Part shown: positions 1 through 9,015 of the stretch, piece after piece
Numbering within the stretch: position 1 is the stretch's first letter
Layout of the letters: each line of letters begins with the position of its first letter
Assembly: GCA_009377495.1 (NCBI GenBank)
Contig: WHTZ01000025.1
Coordinates: forward strand, 18,404 to 82,403
Direction: 5' to 3'
Source: Luteitalea sp.
GTDB taxonomy: Bacteria; Acidobacteriota; Vicinamibacteria; Vicinamibacterales; Vicinamibacteraceae
Length of the DNA: 64,000 bases
The notes under the pieces: generated by a model
Database searches by the model: none
The model's input: only the letters and a program-made list of their open reading frames with translations
What the model was told of the DNA's origin: nothing
Made by a program: the position numbers and the translations under genes

Positions 1-417
1 TCGGCGCACAACATAGGCGTCTGGTGGTTCGAGCAGCAGGTGAGGGGTGGGCAAAGAACCTTCGCTCGGCACACGATTGATGACAGCTTCTCGCAATCGC
101 ACGCGCTCGCCACGGCCGACATCAACGGCGATGGTCTTCTGGACGTCGTGACGGGCAAGCGTTTCTGGGCACACGGTCCGGACGGCGACGTCGATGCCAA
201 TGCCCCGGCCGTCCTCCACTGGTTCGAGCTCCGGCGCCGGGACGGCCGCGTCACTTGGATACGCCACGACATTGACGATGACTCCGGCGTGGGAACGCAG
301 GTGGTGGCCGCGGATGTCGACGGCGACGAGCGTATTGATGTCGTTGTGGCCAATAAGAAGGGGGTGTTCCTCTTTCGCCAAGAGAGGGGACCAACGTCGG
401 CCAAGGGACAAAGGTAG
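1..417 (+). CDS. VCBS/FG-GAP repeat protein, C-terminal end (5' cut by window)
   Basis: The reading frame is open from base 1, so the gene begins upstream of the window. The visible end contains calcium-loop repeats of the FG-GAP/VCBS type, seen as ADINGDGLLDVVTG and AADVDGDERIDVVVANKKG, preceded by NIGVWWFEQQ. These are blades of a beta-propeller normally found in secreted proteins; the propeller itself does not reveal a substrate. The protein ends at a TAG shortly before an amidohydrolase gene. A GTG at base 40 could be read as a start, but the repeat continues upstream of it, so I treat the gene as partial. Confidence 0.75.
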   Translation, partial: SAHNIGVWWFEQQVRGGQRTFARHTIDDSFSQSHALATADINGDGLLDVVTGKRFWAHGPDGDVDANAPAVLHWFELRRRDGRVTWIRHDIDDDSGVGTQVVAADVDGDERIDVVVANKKGVFLFRQERGPTSAKGQR

Positions 418-463
418 AGAGACGATAAACTGACCGTGTTCTTCGTGGTTATAGCGCCGTTAG

Positions 464-1297
464 ATGCCCATCATTGATGCCCACCACCATTTCTGGCGCT
501 TCGATGCATCCGAGTACGGTTGGATCGGCGACGACATGAGCGTGCTTCGACGAGACTACCTGCCCGCCGAGCTCGACACGACGCTTGCGGGAACTGGCGT
601 GGCCGGGATGATCTCCGTGCAAGCACGCGCCTCGATCGGCGAGACCGACTTTCTGTTGGAACAGGCCCGCACCATCCCACACGTGCGCGGCGTCGTTGGT
701 TGGGCGCCTCTCGCGAACGCGCGCGTCGGCGACGTCTTGGATCGCTTCGCGGCTGATCCGCGCTTCAAGGGTGTGCGCGAGGTGACGCAAGGGCAACCTA
801 ACGGCGCGTTCTTCGCCAATGATGACTTCAACCGAGGCATACGAGAGGTCACCCGGCGCGGCCTCGTGTACGATGTGCTCGTCTACGAAGACCAGCTCCC
901 AGCGGCCATTCGCTTCGTCGACGCGCATCCCGCACAGCGTTTCGTCCTGGACCATATCGGCAAGCCGGTGATTCGTCGCAACGGTCTTGGCGCGAGCTGG
1001 GCGGTTCACATCCGTCATCTTGCGGAGCGGCCGCACGTAGCCTGCAAGTGGGCCGGCGTTGTCACCGAAGTGCGGGAGGCGACGTGGGACCTCGACCTCA
1101 TCCGGCCCTACTTCGAAGTCGTGTGGGATGCGTTTGGTGCCGAGCGGCTGATGTTCGGGTCCGATTGGCCGGTGTGCCTCCTGCGCACCACCTATCGTGA
1201 TTGGCTCGACGCGGTTCATGGTCTCGTTGAGCCGCTCACAGCCGACGAGCGGGAGGCCTTCTTTCACACGAACGCGATCCGCTGGTATCGGCTGTAA
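464..1297 (+). CDS. Amidohydrolase family 2 protein (L-fuconolactonase-like)
   Basis: A 277-residue metal-dependent hydrolase of the amidohydrolase-2 TIM-barrel group, whose best known members open sugar lactones such as L-fucono-1,5-lactone. The N-terminal strand carries the metal-binding H-x-H in IDAHHHFW (residues 4-11). A middle histidine lies in [10 protein letters not shown] and a C-terminal aspartate in MFGSDWPV, all in the usual order and spacing. No signal peptide is visible, so it should be cytoplasmic. The start is the first ATG after a stop, with no strong ribosome binding site. The exact lactone or other substrate cannot be told from sequence. It is followed at 44 bases by acylphosphatase. 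Confidence 0.88.
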   Translation: MPIIDAHHHFWRFDASEYGWIGDDMSVLRRDYLPAELDTTLAGTGVAGMISVQARASIGETDFLLEQARTIPHVRGVVGWAPLANARVGDVLDRFAADPRFKGVREVTQGQPNGAFFANDDFNRGIREVTRRGLVYDVLVYEDQLPAAIRFVDAHPAQRFVLDHIGKPVIRRNGLGASWAVHIRHLAERPHVACKWAGVVTEVREATWDLDLIRPYFEVVWDAFGAERLMFGSDWPVCLLRTTYRDWLDAVHGLVEPLTADEREAFFHTNAIRWYRL

Positions 1298-1341
1298 GCG
1301 GGCAGCTGTGCCCTCGTCACGCTGATATAAGATTTGTCGCC

Positions 1342-1617
1342 GTGGTCATTGCAGCCCGGTATCTGGTGTCAGGGCGTGTACAGGGTGTGGGGTTCCGGTT
1401 CTTCACGGAAGATGCCGCGGTTCGTGAAGGGCTCTCGGGTCACGCGCGCAACCTCCCGGACGGTCGCGTCGAGGTGTGCGTCGAGGGCGACGCGGAGGCG
1501 GTCGCGCGGTTCGAGCACGCCATTTGGCAGGGTCCGCCTGGCGCGCGTGTGGACGAGGTGACGGTCGAGCCACAACCTCCCACGGGACGACTCACAGGCT
1601 TTCGTATTCGCGGCTGA
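1342..1617 (+). CDS. acyP: Acylphosphatase
   Basis: A 91-residue acylphosphatase, the usual size for the family, which hydrolyses the carboxyl-phosphate bond of acyl phosphates. The signature GRVQGVGFR carries the catalytic arginine (Arg19), and the catalytic asparagine is Asn37 in [11 protein letters not shown]. Translation starts at a GTG. It lies in line between the amidohydrolase and apt with short gaps, so it may share their transcript, though such neighbours are typical housekeeping and do not imply a pathway. Confidence 0.95.
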   Translation: MVIAARYLVSGRVQGVGFRFFTEDAAVREGLSGHARNLPDGRVEVCVEGDAEAVARFEHAIWQGPPGARVDEVTVEPQPPTGRLTGFRIRG

Positions 1618-1650
1618 GCCCATCTCGCCACGGCCCGCCACAGGAGACGT

Positions 1651-2190
1651 ATGAACGACGCAACAACAACCGACACACTGAAAAGCAAGATCCGTCACAT
1701 CCCTGACTTCCCAAAGCCGGGGATTCTCTTCTATGACATCACGACGTTGCTTCGCGACAGGGAAGGGCTGAGGCTGGCGATCGATGCGCTCGCAGCGCCT
1801 TACAAGAGCAGCGACATCGACCTCGTCGTGGGAATCGAGAGCCGCGGATTCATCCTAGGCGCCGCCGTGGCGGATCGCTTGAACGCAGGCTTCGTGCCGG
1901 TCCGGAAGGTGGGGAAGCTGCCCGCGAAGACCGTCCGCGTATCCTATGATCTCGAGTACGGCACAGACAGTCTCGAGATGCACCAAGACGCCATTGCCGG
2001 CCAACATCAGGTGCTGATTGTCGATGACCTCCTCGCAACCGGTGGTACCGCGCGGGCCACGGTCGATCTCGTGCGGGGGTTGGGCGGGGACGTGCGGGGG
2101 GTGGCATTTCTCATCGAGCTGCTTGCTCTCAACGGCCGCTCGAAGCTCGAAGGGGCGCCAGTCATGTCGGTACTGCAGTATGAGGACTAG
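1651..2190 (+). CDS. apt: Adenine phosphoribosyltransferase
   Basis: A 179-residue purine salvage enzyme that joins adenine to PRPP to give AMP in the cytoplasm. The PRPP-binding loop [13 protein letters not shown] (121-133) and the family blocks [18 protein letters not shown] and [12 protein letters not shown] are all present, and the length matches Apt of other bacteria. The start has a good purine-rich site (ggagacgt) just upstream of the ATG. The gene looks intact. Directly after its TAG begins the fragment of a PIN-domain gene, so a rearrangement breakpoint lies right behind apt. Confidence 0.96.
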   Translation: MNDATTTDTLKSKIRHIPDFPKPGILFYDITTLLRDREGLRLAIDALAAPYKSSDIDLVVGIESRGFILGAAVADRLNAGFVPVRKVGKLPAKTVRVSYDLEYGTDSLEMHQDAIAGQHQVLIVDDLLATGGTARATVDLVRGLGGDVRGVAFLIELLALNGRSKLEGAPVMSVLQYED

Positions 2191-2313
2191 CTTGGGCGCA
2201 AGCTCGTGCTCGACACGAACTGTTTCGTCGATGCGTCCCGCACGGATGCCGAAGCCGCTCGATTCGCCAAGTTCTGTGCGTGGGCGGCGCCGAGACTGTA
2301 TCTCAGGGGCCAG
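2191..2313 (+). pseudogene. N-terminal stub of a PIN-domain toxin
   Basis: Reading from the apt stop codon without interruption gives LGRKLVLDTNCFVDASR and about 20 further residues. KLVLDTN is the first strand and first catalytic aspartate of a PIN-domain ribonuclease. Nothing of the remaining PIN fold (the other acidic residues) follows; after about 40 codons the frame runs straight into the signal peptide of a TonB-receptor gene. No ATG is present near the start of the match. I read this as the 5' end of a VapC-type gene joined to an unrelated gene by deletion. The match is short, so the identification is moderate. Confidence 0.55.
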
Positions 2314-3328
2314 ATGCGTTTTAAACGATGTGTGTTTGGGCTCGTGATGCTGCTGCCGACGACCGTCTTCGCGCAGGGGAGTGCAGACCTCGTCGGCCGT
2401 GTGACGGACCCGTCAGGTGCGGTCCTGCCAGGAGTGACCGTGTCGGTCAGAAACCTGGGTACGAATGACGTCCGGACGACGACGACGAACGTGTCGGGCG
2501 ACTTTGCCTTCAGTCTGCTCCCGATCGGGCGCTACACCGTCACGATTGAGCTGGCCGGCTTCAAGACGCAGACCGCCAACGTCACGCTGGCGACGGGCGA
2601 TCGGGCGCGCCTCGATGCGCGTCTGGAGGTCGGGACTGGTGACGAGCGACTTCGAATCGTTCTACGACGCGCTGCAGCTCGGGTTCCAGCGCCGTTATCG
2701 TGACGGCTTGGCCTTCAGCGCCACCTACACGTGGGCGCGCAATCAGTCGACGAATGTTGCCCCGTGGGACAGCAACGTGATCGAGCGGTTTGACGCCGCC
2801 AACGACGTGCGGCACCGCGTGGTCGTCACCGCCACCTACGAGCTGCCGTTCGGGCGCTCGCGGACGGGGCTGATGGGCGCATTGCTGGGCAATTGGCAGG
2901 TGAATGGGGTAGCCATCTGGCAGAGCGGGCTGCCGTTCGACATCACGAACGCGACGGCCCGGAGCAACACCGGCGGCAGCGATCGGCCGAACCTGGTGGG
3001 CGATCCTGGCCTCGAGAATCGCACGGTCGAGCAGTGGTTCAACACGGTGGCGTTCGAGCCCCAGCCGGCGAACACGATCGGCGAGGCGATGGTCGAGCGC
3101 AACCTGCTGCACGGACCCTCGCGGAGTCACGTGGACCTCTCCCTCTTCAAGACACTGCCGCTGGGCGACACGATGCGTCTGCAGCTCCGGGTCGAGGCCT
3201 TCAACGTATTCAACAACGCCAGCTTCGGGAATCCGAACGGCGCACTCGGCAGCGCGGCCTTCGGGCAGATTACATCCACCATCGGGACGCCTCGACAAAT
3301 GCAGTTCGCGGCAAAGTTCCTGTTCTAA
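2314..3328 (+). pseudogene. TonB-dependent receptor (Oar-like) with the middle deleted
   Basis: The first frame gives a signal peptide (MRFKRCVFGLVMLLPTTVFAQ) and a carboxypeptidase-regulatory domain (DLVGRVTDPSGAVLPGVTVS, then TTTTNVSGDFAFSLLPIGRY). Near base 2640 the match stops and resumes in the next frame at SDFESFYDALQLGFQRRY. That frame encodes the last strands of an outer-membrane barrel and ends in a terminal phenylalanine. Full receptors of this family are about 1,000-1,150 residues; here the plug and most of the barrel, roughly 700 residues, are gone and the joint is out of frame. It cannot make a working receptor. Both ends look fresh, so the deletion may be recent. Confidence 0.85.
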
Positions 3329-3437
3329 ATTTTGATTCAACTCAGAAGACCTGTTGCGCGCACCGCAATCATCGTGGACGGTGACCGGACGCTCGGTTCC
3401 GCTGAGCGCACGCTCATCGAACGCGAGAGGGCTCAAC

Positions 3438-4094
3438 ATGACCGACATGAAGCAGGCCGGCGGCCTGCAGACGATCTTTGCGATCTTTCTGGGGCTGATG
3501 GTGACCGCGTTCCTTGGAGTGGGCGTGTATACCTTCTATCCATCACCAGAGCAGGAGTTCGATCGCCAGATCCGGGACCTCAGCCGGCGGGAGGAGGCAC
3601 TCAGAAACGCCAAGGCCCAAGATGCCTGGACGGAGACGGACCGGGCGCAGATGCAGCAGATCGCAGACGAGCGCAACGACGCGCTCGACGCCGCGCGGGC
3701 CGTCCGGGAAGTGTGGGGCCGGAACACGAGCATCATCTTGATCATCTTCGCCACGGTCGCCATGGCGATCTCGCTGGTCCGCGCCGATCAATTGCCGGTG
3801 ATCAGCAACGGCTTGCTGCTGGGCGGCGTCTTCACGATGGTCTACGGGGTCGGGTGGATCATCGCCACGAACACCTCCATCGTGCGGTTCATCGTCATGA
3901 CCGCTGCGCTCGTGATTACGCTGGGCCTCGGCTATGCTCGGTTCGTGCGGGGCCGGTCGGTAGCGGTGACGCCAAGCGGCGACGCGATGGCGAGCGGCCA
4001 AGGGCTCGCGGGTCTTGAGCGTCGCGTACAGGACCTCGAGAAGCGGATGGACGAGGCCGCGAGCGCTCTCGGGTACAAGCGTGACCGCTCCTGA
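3438..4094 (+). CDS. Membrane protein of unknown function with coiled-coil segments
   Basis: About 218 residues. I do not recognise a family. The start chosen is the ATG preceded by GAGAGG; longer readings lack a site. A first membrane span (IFAIFLGLMVTAFLGVGVYTFY) is followed by a charged, probably helical region rich in Arg, Glu and Gln (about residues 40-90). Three hydrophobic spans follow between about residues 95 and 175. The C-terminus LAGLERRVQDLEKRMDEAAS has heptad spacing and should form a coiled coil. The topology suggests a small inner-membrane scaffold or sensor. It lies between a gutted TonB receptor and a permease remnant. Confidence 0.7.
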   Translation: MTDMKQAGGLQTIFAIFLGLMVTAFLGVGVYTFYPSPEQEFDRQIRDLSRREEALRNAKAQDAWTETDRAQMQQIADERNDALDAARAVREVWGRNTSIILIIFATVAMAISLVRADQLPVISNGLLLGGVFTMVYGVGWIIATNTSIVRFIVMTAALVITLGLGYARFVRGRSVAVTPSGDAMASGQGLAGLERRVQDLEKRMDEAASALGYKRDRS

Positions 4095-4114
4095 CCGGGA
4101 CGCCCCGCTCGTTC

Positions 4115-4291
4115 ATGTGGCTCGAGGACATACGTCGAGTCATCGGAATCCTGCGGCTGGTCAGCGCGGTAGCGAGCTGGATTCCCGCGCGCCGCGCAAC
4201 CCGTATCGATCCCATGACGGCGCTCGCTGCGACTGACGATCCCCCTCTCCGGCTCCACGATTACATCACGAAGAAGGTAGCAATTGCTTGA
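4115..4291 (+). pseudogene. ADOP-type ABC permease remnant (C-terminal tail)
   Basis: The frame reads VASWIPARRATRIDPMTALAA, the conserved cytoplasmic end of the MacB/FtsX-like ADOP permeases; compare [15 protein letters not shown] in the full gene ending at 54350. The short preceding stretch starts MWLEDIRRVIG, which looks like the first residues of the same family. The piece may therefore be a permease that has lost everything between its first helix and its tail. Only the tail assignment is firm. The total is under 60 residues, against 800-900 for a working permease. Confidence 0.6.
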
Positions 4292-4313
4292 GGTGGGCTG
4301 GCCGATCGATCCA

Positions 4314-5215
4314 TCATGGTTGAGACACGTTGGCGTCACGCGAGCCTGGAGACGACGAACGGTGCCGCTCGCTGCGGACGATCACATGGTCCAGACATTC
4401 CCGCCGGATTGAGCCGATCAGCCTCTCCGCGTAGGGATTCTGCCACGGACTGGATGGACTCGACCGGACTTCACCGATGCCCATGCCAGCGACTCGGCGT
4501 CGGAAGGCGTTGCCATAGGTCGCGTCCCGATCTCTCAACAGCCATCGTGGCGCGGTGTCGTCCGGAAACGCCTCAATCATCTGCTGCGCGGTCCAGGCCG
4601 CCGTCGGGTGCTCCGTGATGTTGACGTGGACGACCCGCCGGCGGTGATGCATCAGCACGACGAAGACCAACAGGACTCGGCCCGTGAGGGTCGGCACGGC
4701 AAAGAAATCGATCGAGACCAGCGTGGCGACGTGATTCGTCAGAACAGTGCGCCACGTCTGTGACGGCGGGCGCCGCGGTCGCCGCAGGAGCCGCGAGACG
4801 GTCCGCTCCGATACCGCGACGCCCACGTTGCCCAACTCGCCATGGATCCGAGGCGCTCCCCACAGGGGATTCGCGGCGGCCATCTGGCTCACAAGCGTCC
4901 GAATGGCCGCATGCGTACCCGGACGGCCCGGACGGACCCGCGCCGAGCGCCGCGTCCATCGCTGGCGGAGCCACTCGCGATGCCATCGCACCACGGTGTC
5001 GGGCTGGACGAGCACGAGCGCCGCGCGCCAGTGTCGCCACGTCTGGCCCAACATGATCCAAACAGCCGATCGCTCATCCGGAGCCGCGGACGTGTGCTCG
5101 TGCGTCTCAACACGTGACGTTGCTGGCGGAGCGCGAGATTCTCGAGGACCAGTTCGTGATGTCCGCGGCAGGCCAACGCCAGCGCGCGGACGAGGACAAG
5201 GATCATCTCCAGCAC
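4314..5215 (-). mobile_element. Degenerate transposase with integrase (rve/DDE) core
   Basis: A transposase of the IS3/IS481-like integrase-core type. The catalytic triad is visible: Asp in LVSIDFFAVP, Asp in LLRDRDATYGNAF, Glu in WQNPYAERLIGSIRRE. The N-terminal part, starting near 5215 (HHELVLENLALRQQ, then RPRLRMSDRLF), is in a different frame from the rest. The switch falls at a run of three A (5060-5062), where one lost base would restore RLFWIMLGQTW. The C-terminus stops matching after RECLDHVIVRSERHR, about 60 residues short. With a frameshift and a lost tail it should be inactive. No terminal repeats could be defined. Confidence 0.8.
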
Positions 5216-5329
5216 GCGTCAATTCTGTCGTTCCCCCGAGCAGCGAAGCAAGCCGTCACCCGTTTGGTTCTGATTGTGGCGAAGGACACCAGTCTGCGCC
5301 TGTCGTACTTGGGCACCAAAGGCTCACGC

Positions 5330-6631
5330 CTATCGTCCTTCGGCCGAGAACACGCCCCGACGGAGGCCCGTCCAGTAGACCTCGGCGGCGCCGAGCCACG
5401 TGACGCCAAAGTGGGTCATCGATGCGGCCAGCGCGTCCCCGCGCGGCATCTCGACTCGCGAGCGGGGCGTCCGTGCCAGCAGGTCCGCAGTCGCGCTTCT
5501 GAGCCAAGCGTGCAGGTGTGCCTCGTCCGGCGTCGTGAAGTCCTGCGCGAGCGGTCGATTCTGCGCCAGCATGACGATCTGCAGCTCGGGCCCGCTGCCA
5601 CCGAAGCGGCGGACGATACGGGCGCATGTGTCGAGTGCCTCACGCCACGCGCACTTGAGCGGGAGCTCCGTCTCGAGCTCGAAGAGCGGCACCAGGGAGT
5701 ACTGCGTCTGCCAGATCGTGGCGATATCCGCATGGCGTGGCCCGCGCGCGAGGTCGCGTGGAACGTAGGTGAAGCGAAGCTGCATGGGCTCGAGCACCGT
5801 CCGCAATCGCGCGTAGCCGGCCTCGCGAAGCTTCGCAAGATAGACGTCACGCCAGTGCGATCTCCGGGTAATGGCGTGGCCCACCAGGCAGATCTCCAAC
5901 AGACGTGTCGAGCGATCGGATCGGATGGCCTCGATGTCGCTCACCAAGCCCGGCGCGCCGTTGCTGCCGAGAATCGTGCCGTCGCGCTCGATCATGGTAC
6001 AGATGTCGTTCATGATGCGGCGCATGGACGCCCTTTCGGCGTCGCCGGCAAGGGGCGAGTGGAAGTACCTGTAGAGGCCGTAGACGTAGAACGTGTACTG
6101 GTCGACGGAAGAATTGTGGAAGTGGGCTCGCGTCGGATCTCCAGGCAGCAGCCCCCGTGCGATGAAGCCCCTGCGCTCGCTGGCGGCGGCCAGCGCCTCG
6201 AGGCCCTTGAAGACGACCCGCGCCTGCCGCGCACAATCGACGTCGCCGGTGACGGCGTGGATATCGGCAAGCTGGCCGAGGAAGAGGCCACCCGCGCCCG
6301 CACAGTTCGAAAGGTTGGGCACCTCACTGTCGTCGTTCGTCTTCCCCCGTACGGCATCCGCCGAGGGAAAGCGCACCTTCTTCCAGAGATTCGGATCCTC
6401 CAGGTCGACTCTCGAGTAGAGCAGGTGGGTCTCGGGATGGACGGCGCGGTCGAAGAACCAATTCTTCGCCGCGATCATGTCCCCGGTCTTGGGGAGGGAA
6501 CGTCGCGCCGGCGCAGCGCGCGATTGGCCGGCGATCGGCGACGGCGAGAACGGGAGGAGAGCGGCGGTGAGCGGGAGGGCGCCGCGGACGAGATCGCGGC
6601 GGGAGACGTCCGGCATGGGCAGCTTCCGCAT
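5330..6631 (-). CDS. Tat-exported protein, probable alpha-helical barrel, unknown function
   Basis: 433 residues, last gene of the minus-strand operon behind the TonB receptor at 14.2 kb. A twin-arginine signal is clear (VSRRDLVRGALPLTAALLPF), so it should be folded and exported. The mature part is rich in aromatic and helical segments (THLLYSRVDLEDPNLWKKVR, VDQYTFYVYGLYRYF), which resembles (alpha/alpha)6-barrel enzymes such as lyases and unsaturated glycosyl hydrolases, but I see no catalytic motif that fixes a family. It starts 6 bases after the upstream gene ends. The context suggests it processes whatever the receptor imports. Confidence 0.75.
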   Translation of the reverse strand: MRKLPMPDVSRRDLVRGALPLTAALLPFSPSPIAGQSRAAPARRSLPKTGDMIAAKNWFFDRAVHPETHLLYSRVDLEDPNLWKKVRFPSADAVRGKTNDDSEVPNLSNCAGAGGLFLGQLADIHAVTGDVDCARQARVVFKGLEALAAASERRGFIARGLLPGDPTRAHFHNSSVDQYTFYVYGLYRYFHSPLAGDAERASMRRIMNDICTMIERDGTILGSNGAPGLVSDIEAIRSDRSTRLLEICLVGHAITRRSHWRDVYLAKLREAGYARLRTVLEPMQLRFTYVPRDLARGPRHADIATIWQTQYSLVPLFELETELPLKCAWREALDTCARIVRRFGGSGPELQIVMLAQNRPLAQDFTTPDEAHLHAWLRSATADLLARTPRSRVEMPRGDALAASMTHFGVTWLGAAEVYWTGLRRGVFSAEGR

Positions 6632-6637
6632 AAAGGC

Positions 6638-7699
6638 TCACTGCGCGCCCTTCACGAAATTCGCGCAGTCCTGCTGGCTGGAGAACGACCGCGGCATGTT
6701 GTAGCGCCGATAGCCGCCGTGCAGGCAGTCGCGCGCCGTTTTGGGAGGGCCGAAGGGCGGCCGCAGGGGCTCGGTCGCGAAGCGCCGCCAAGCTTTGTCG
6801 ATGTGGGCAAGCGGCGGCATGCCCGCATGCACGTAAACCGCATATCGCATGCGCAGCGGCTTGCCGGGCTGGATCGTGTAGGGATCATGGAGAGCCAGCA
6901 TCGCGCCCATCCACCCATCTTCGCGGACGTGGAACGGAGCCGGGTGGCGCGGATTCGAGGGATGGTCCATCAGCGTGAGGCCCTCGATGATGCCGGTGGC
7001 GCTCTGACCCGAGTAGTCCACCCAGCGAGCCGGCTTGCGAAAGACGGCGGTCTCGCCCTCGAAACCTTCGCTGTTGCGAATGCGCCCGCCACCGTAGTGC
7101 ACGCTGATGGGCTTGGCCAGGCGGACGCCTATCGGCCCGAAGCTGGACGGCTCGATTACGGCCGCTTCGTCGGCGGCATCCAGACGGATATCGATCACGA
7201 GCATCCATTCCTCGCGCGGGAGCAGCTTGGCGAAGGTCTGGCGCCGCTCGCGCATGACGACGTCGCCGTTGCCGTCCACCCAGTCCGCCTCGCTCACGAC
7301 CAGCGCGAAGTCATCCGCGTCCTCGAGATGCTCGATGCGGCGATGGCGGATGCGACCTCCACCGCGGTCGAGCCAGAAGTCGACGCCGTTGACGTCACTG
7401 AGCGAGAGCCACACGGAATTGTGATGGCTATGCGTGTCCGGATCGCCGGGATGGCCCATCCGCGTGAGGCCGTGCCCGGACGGTCCGATGATCGGATAGA
7501 CGAACGGGCGGATGAGACCCGGCCCGAAGTGGTAGCGCGCGATCTCTCGTCCATCACGCTGGAAAGAGACCTGATCATACGGAAGCGGCACAGCCTGCAC
7601 GCGGGGAATGGGCTTGGGCTGTAGGCCGTCACTGGACCCAGCCGACGGGCACGCGGCGACGAGCGCCGCCATGCCGGCGGCCCACACGATTCTCAGCAT
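6638..7699 (-). CDS. PmoA-family (DUF6807) protein
   Basis: 353 residues matching the family annotated as methane oxygenase PmoA (DUF6807), which is unrelated to particulate methane monooxygenase and occurs with sugar-oxidation genes. Family landmarks are RPFVYPIIGPSGHGLTRMGH, the histidine-rich HPGDPDTHSHHNSVWLS and a C-terminal MRYAVYVHAG. The N-terminus has a signal with a possible lipobox (AALVAAC), so it may be a lipoprotein. The start codon overlaps the TGA of the upstream oxidoreductase (TGATG), which indicates translational coupling. The biochemical reaction of this family is not established; a role beside the Gfo/Idh/MocA enzyme is inferred from the overlap. Confidence 0.85.
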   Translation of the reverse strand: MLRIVWAAGMAALVAACPSAGSSDGLQPKPIPRVQAVPLPYDQVSFQRDGREIARYHFGPGLIRPFVYPIIGPSGHGLTRMGHPGDPDTHSHHNSVWLSLSDVNGVDFWLDRGGGRIRHRRIEHLEDADDFALVVSEADWVDGNGDVVMRERRQTFAKLLPREEWMLVIDIRLDAADEAAVIEPSSFGPIGVRLAKPISVHYGGGRIRNSEGFEGETAVFRKPARWVDYSGQSATGIIEGLTLMDHPSNPRHPAPFHVREDGWMGAMLALHDPYTIQPGKPLRMRYAVYVHAGMPPLAHIDKAWRRFATEPLRPPFGPPKTARDCLHGGYRRYNMPRSFSSQQDCANFVKGAQ

Positions 7700-9015
7700 C
7701 AGATCTTCTCGGGAACTACGAAAGGCTTACGGTATGCCCGCCTGAGGAGGCCCTCCGCCTCTGGATCGCCGACGACGGTCTCCGCCTCCACATCGAGGTG
7801 AAGCTTGCGGCCGGTGCGGTAGGAGATGTTCGCCAGCAGGCACATGCTGTTCGAGACGTGCGCCTCGCTGATGTGCGCGCGGAGCAGGCTTGAATCGCTC
7901 GCGCGAACCGCTGCGTAGAAGTTGTTGAGATGCCCCGCATCGCCGACCGTGTCTGGATCCACGCCTCGGTCCATCTCCTCCGACCAGCTCCGGACCGGGT
8001 CCGGGCTCTTGTTGGCATCCCAATACACGTGGAACTGCCCGCCGGGAAGGATCTGCATCGAGCCCCGAGAGCCGTAGAAGTACCAGCCTGGTTGCTCGCC
8101 GGTGAACACCCCTCGAATCTCGCCGACGAGGATGCTGCCATCCGGATACTCGAAGGTCGCCGTTTGCGTGTTCGGCGTTTCTCCCTGATCGTCGTAGCCG
8201 AAGCGGCCGCCGATCGAATGAATCTTGGCGGGAAGCCCGCGGCCGAGACCCCACCGCGCGACATCCATGTAGTGCGTGCCGTTGTTGCCCATCTCGCCGT
8301 TCCCGAAGTCCCAAAACCAATGCCAGTTGTAGTGGACGAGGTTTGGATGGAACGGCTGCTCCGGCGCAGGCCCGAGCCACAGATCCCAATGAAGGCCGGC
8401 CGGCGGGGGCTCGGAGTGCTGAAAGCCGATCGATTCACGGTGCCCGGTGATCAGCCAGCGCGCCATGTAGACATCCCCGACCACGCCTTCGTGCAGAAGC
8501 TTCGTCGCCTTCCAGATTCGCGCGCTCGAGCGGTTCTGCGTGCCGGCCTGCACCACGCGGCCGTACTTCTTGGCGGCGGCCACGAGCTGACGGCCCTCGA
8601 ACACGTTGTGCGAGACGGGCTTCTCCACGTAGACGTGCTTGCCGGCCTGACAGGCGAAGATTGCGGCCGGCGCATGCCAGTGATTGCAGCTCGCGATGAT
8701 GAGCGCGTCCACGGTATCGTCGTCGAGCACCTTGCGGATGTCGGCCTCGGTCCGCGGGCGGCGGTTCGTCAGCGCCTCGAGCGAGGCCGCCCACTGGCGC
8801 ATGCGCGACTCGTCCGGATCGCAGATGGCGGCCACCTCGATGTTCCGCGTCTTCGCCGACAGGGTCATCAGGTGGCCGCCACGGCCGCCCATCCCCATCA
8901 CAGCGACGCGAATCCGGTCGTTGGCGCCGGACCAGCCTCGCGACGTGCCGATCAGCGGAGACGCCGCGAGCCCAGCGGTAATATTCAGAAACGATCGCCT
9001 ACTTTGCCATGACAT
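7699..9015 (-). CDS. Gfo/Idh/MocA family oxidoreductase, Tat-exported
   Basis: An NAD(P)-dependent sugar or cyclitol dehydrogenase family member, about 438 residues. The start at 9015 gives MSWQSRRSFLNITAG, a twin-arginine signal; a longer reading to 9165 adds an Arg-rich stretch with no function and is rejected. The Rossmann fold begins RIRVAVMGMGGRGGH, and the family motif EKPVSHN appears in KHVYVEKPVSHNVFEGR. The C-terminal substrate domain contains HYNWHWFWDFGNGEMGNNG. It overlaps the upstream hydrolase by 17 bases and the downstream PmoA-family gene by a shared TGATG, so these genes form one operon. Periplasmic members use tightly bound cofactor; the substrate is unknown. Confidence 0.92.
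   Translation of the reverse strand: MSWQSRRSFLNITAGLAASPLIGTSRGWSGANDRIRVAVMGMGGRGGHLMTLSAKTRNIEVAAICDPDESRMRQWAASLEALTNRRPRTEADIRKVLDDDTVDALIIASCNHWHAPAAIFACQAGKHVYVEKPVSHNVFEGRQLVAAAKKYGRVVQAGTQNRSSARIWKATKLLHEGVVGDVYMARWLITGHRESIGFQHSEPPPAGLHWDLWLGPAPEQPFHPNLVHYNWHWFWDFGNGEMGNNGTHYMDVARWGLGRGLPAKIHSIGGRFGYDDQGETPNTQTATFEYPDGSILVGEIRGVFTGEQPGWYFYGSRGSMQILPGGQFHVYWDANKSPDPVRSWSEEMDRGVDPDTVGDAGHLNNFYAAVRASDSSLLRAHISEAHVSNSMCLLANISYRTGRKLHLDVEAETVVGDPEAEGLLRRAYRKPFVVPEKI

Noticed and set aside
449..1267. A 272-codon minus-strand frame
   Set aside because: Complement of the amidohydrolase, whose metal motifs make the plus strand the coding one.
5114..7624. An 836-codon open frame on the plus strand
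   Set aside because: It is antisense to the Tat-exported helical protein and the DUF6807 gene, has the Arg/Gly/Val-rich composition of shadow frames in high-GC DNA and no recognisable domain.
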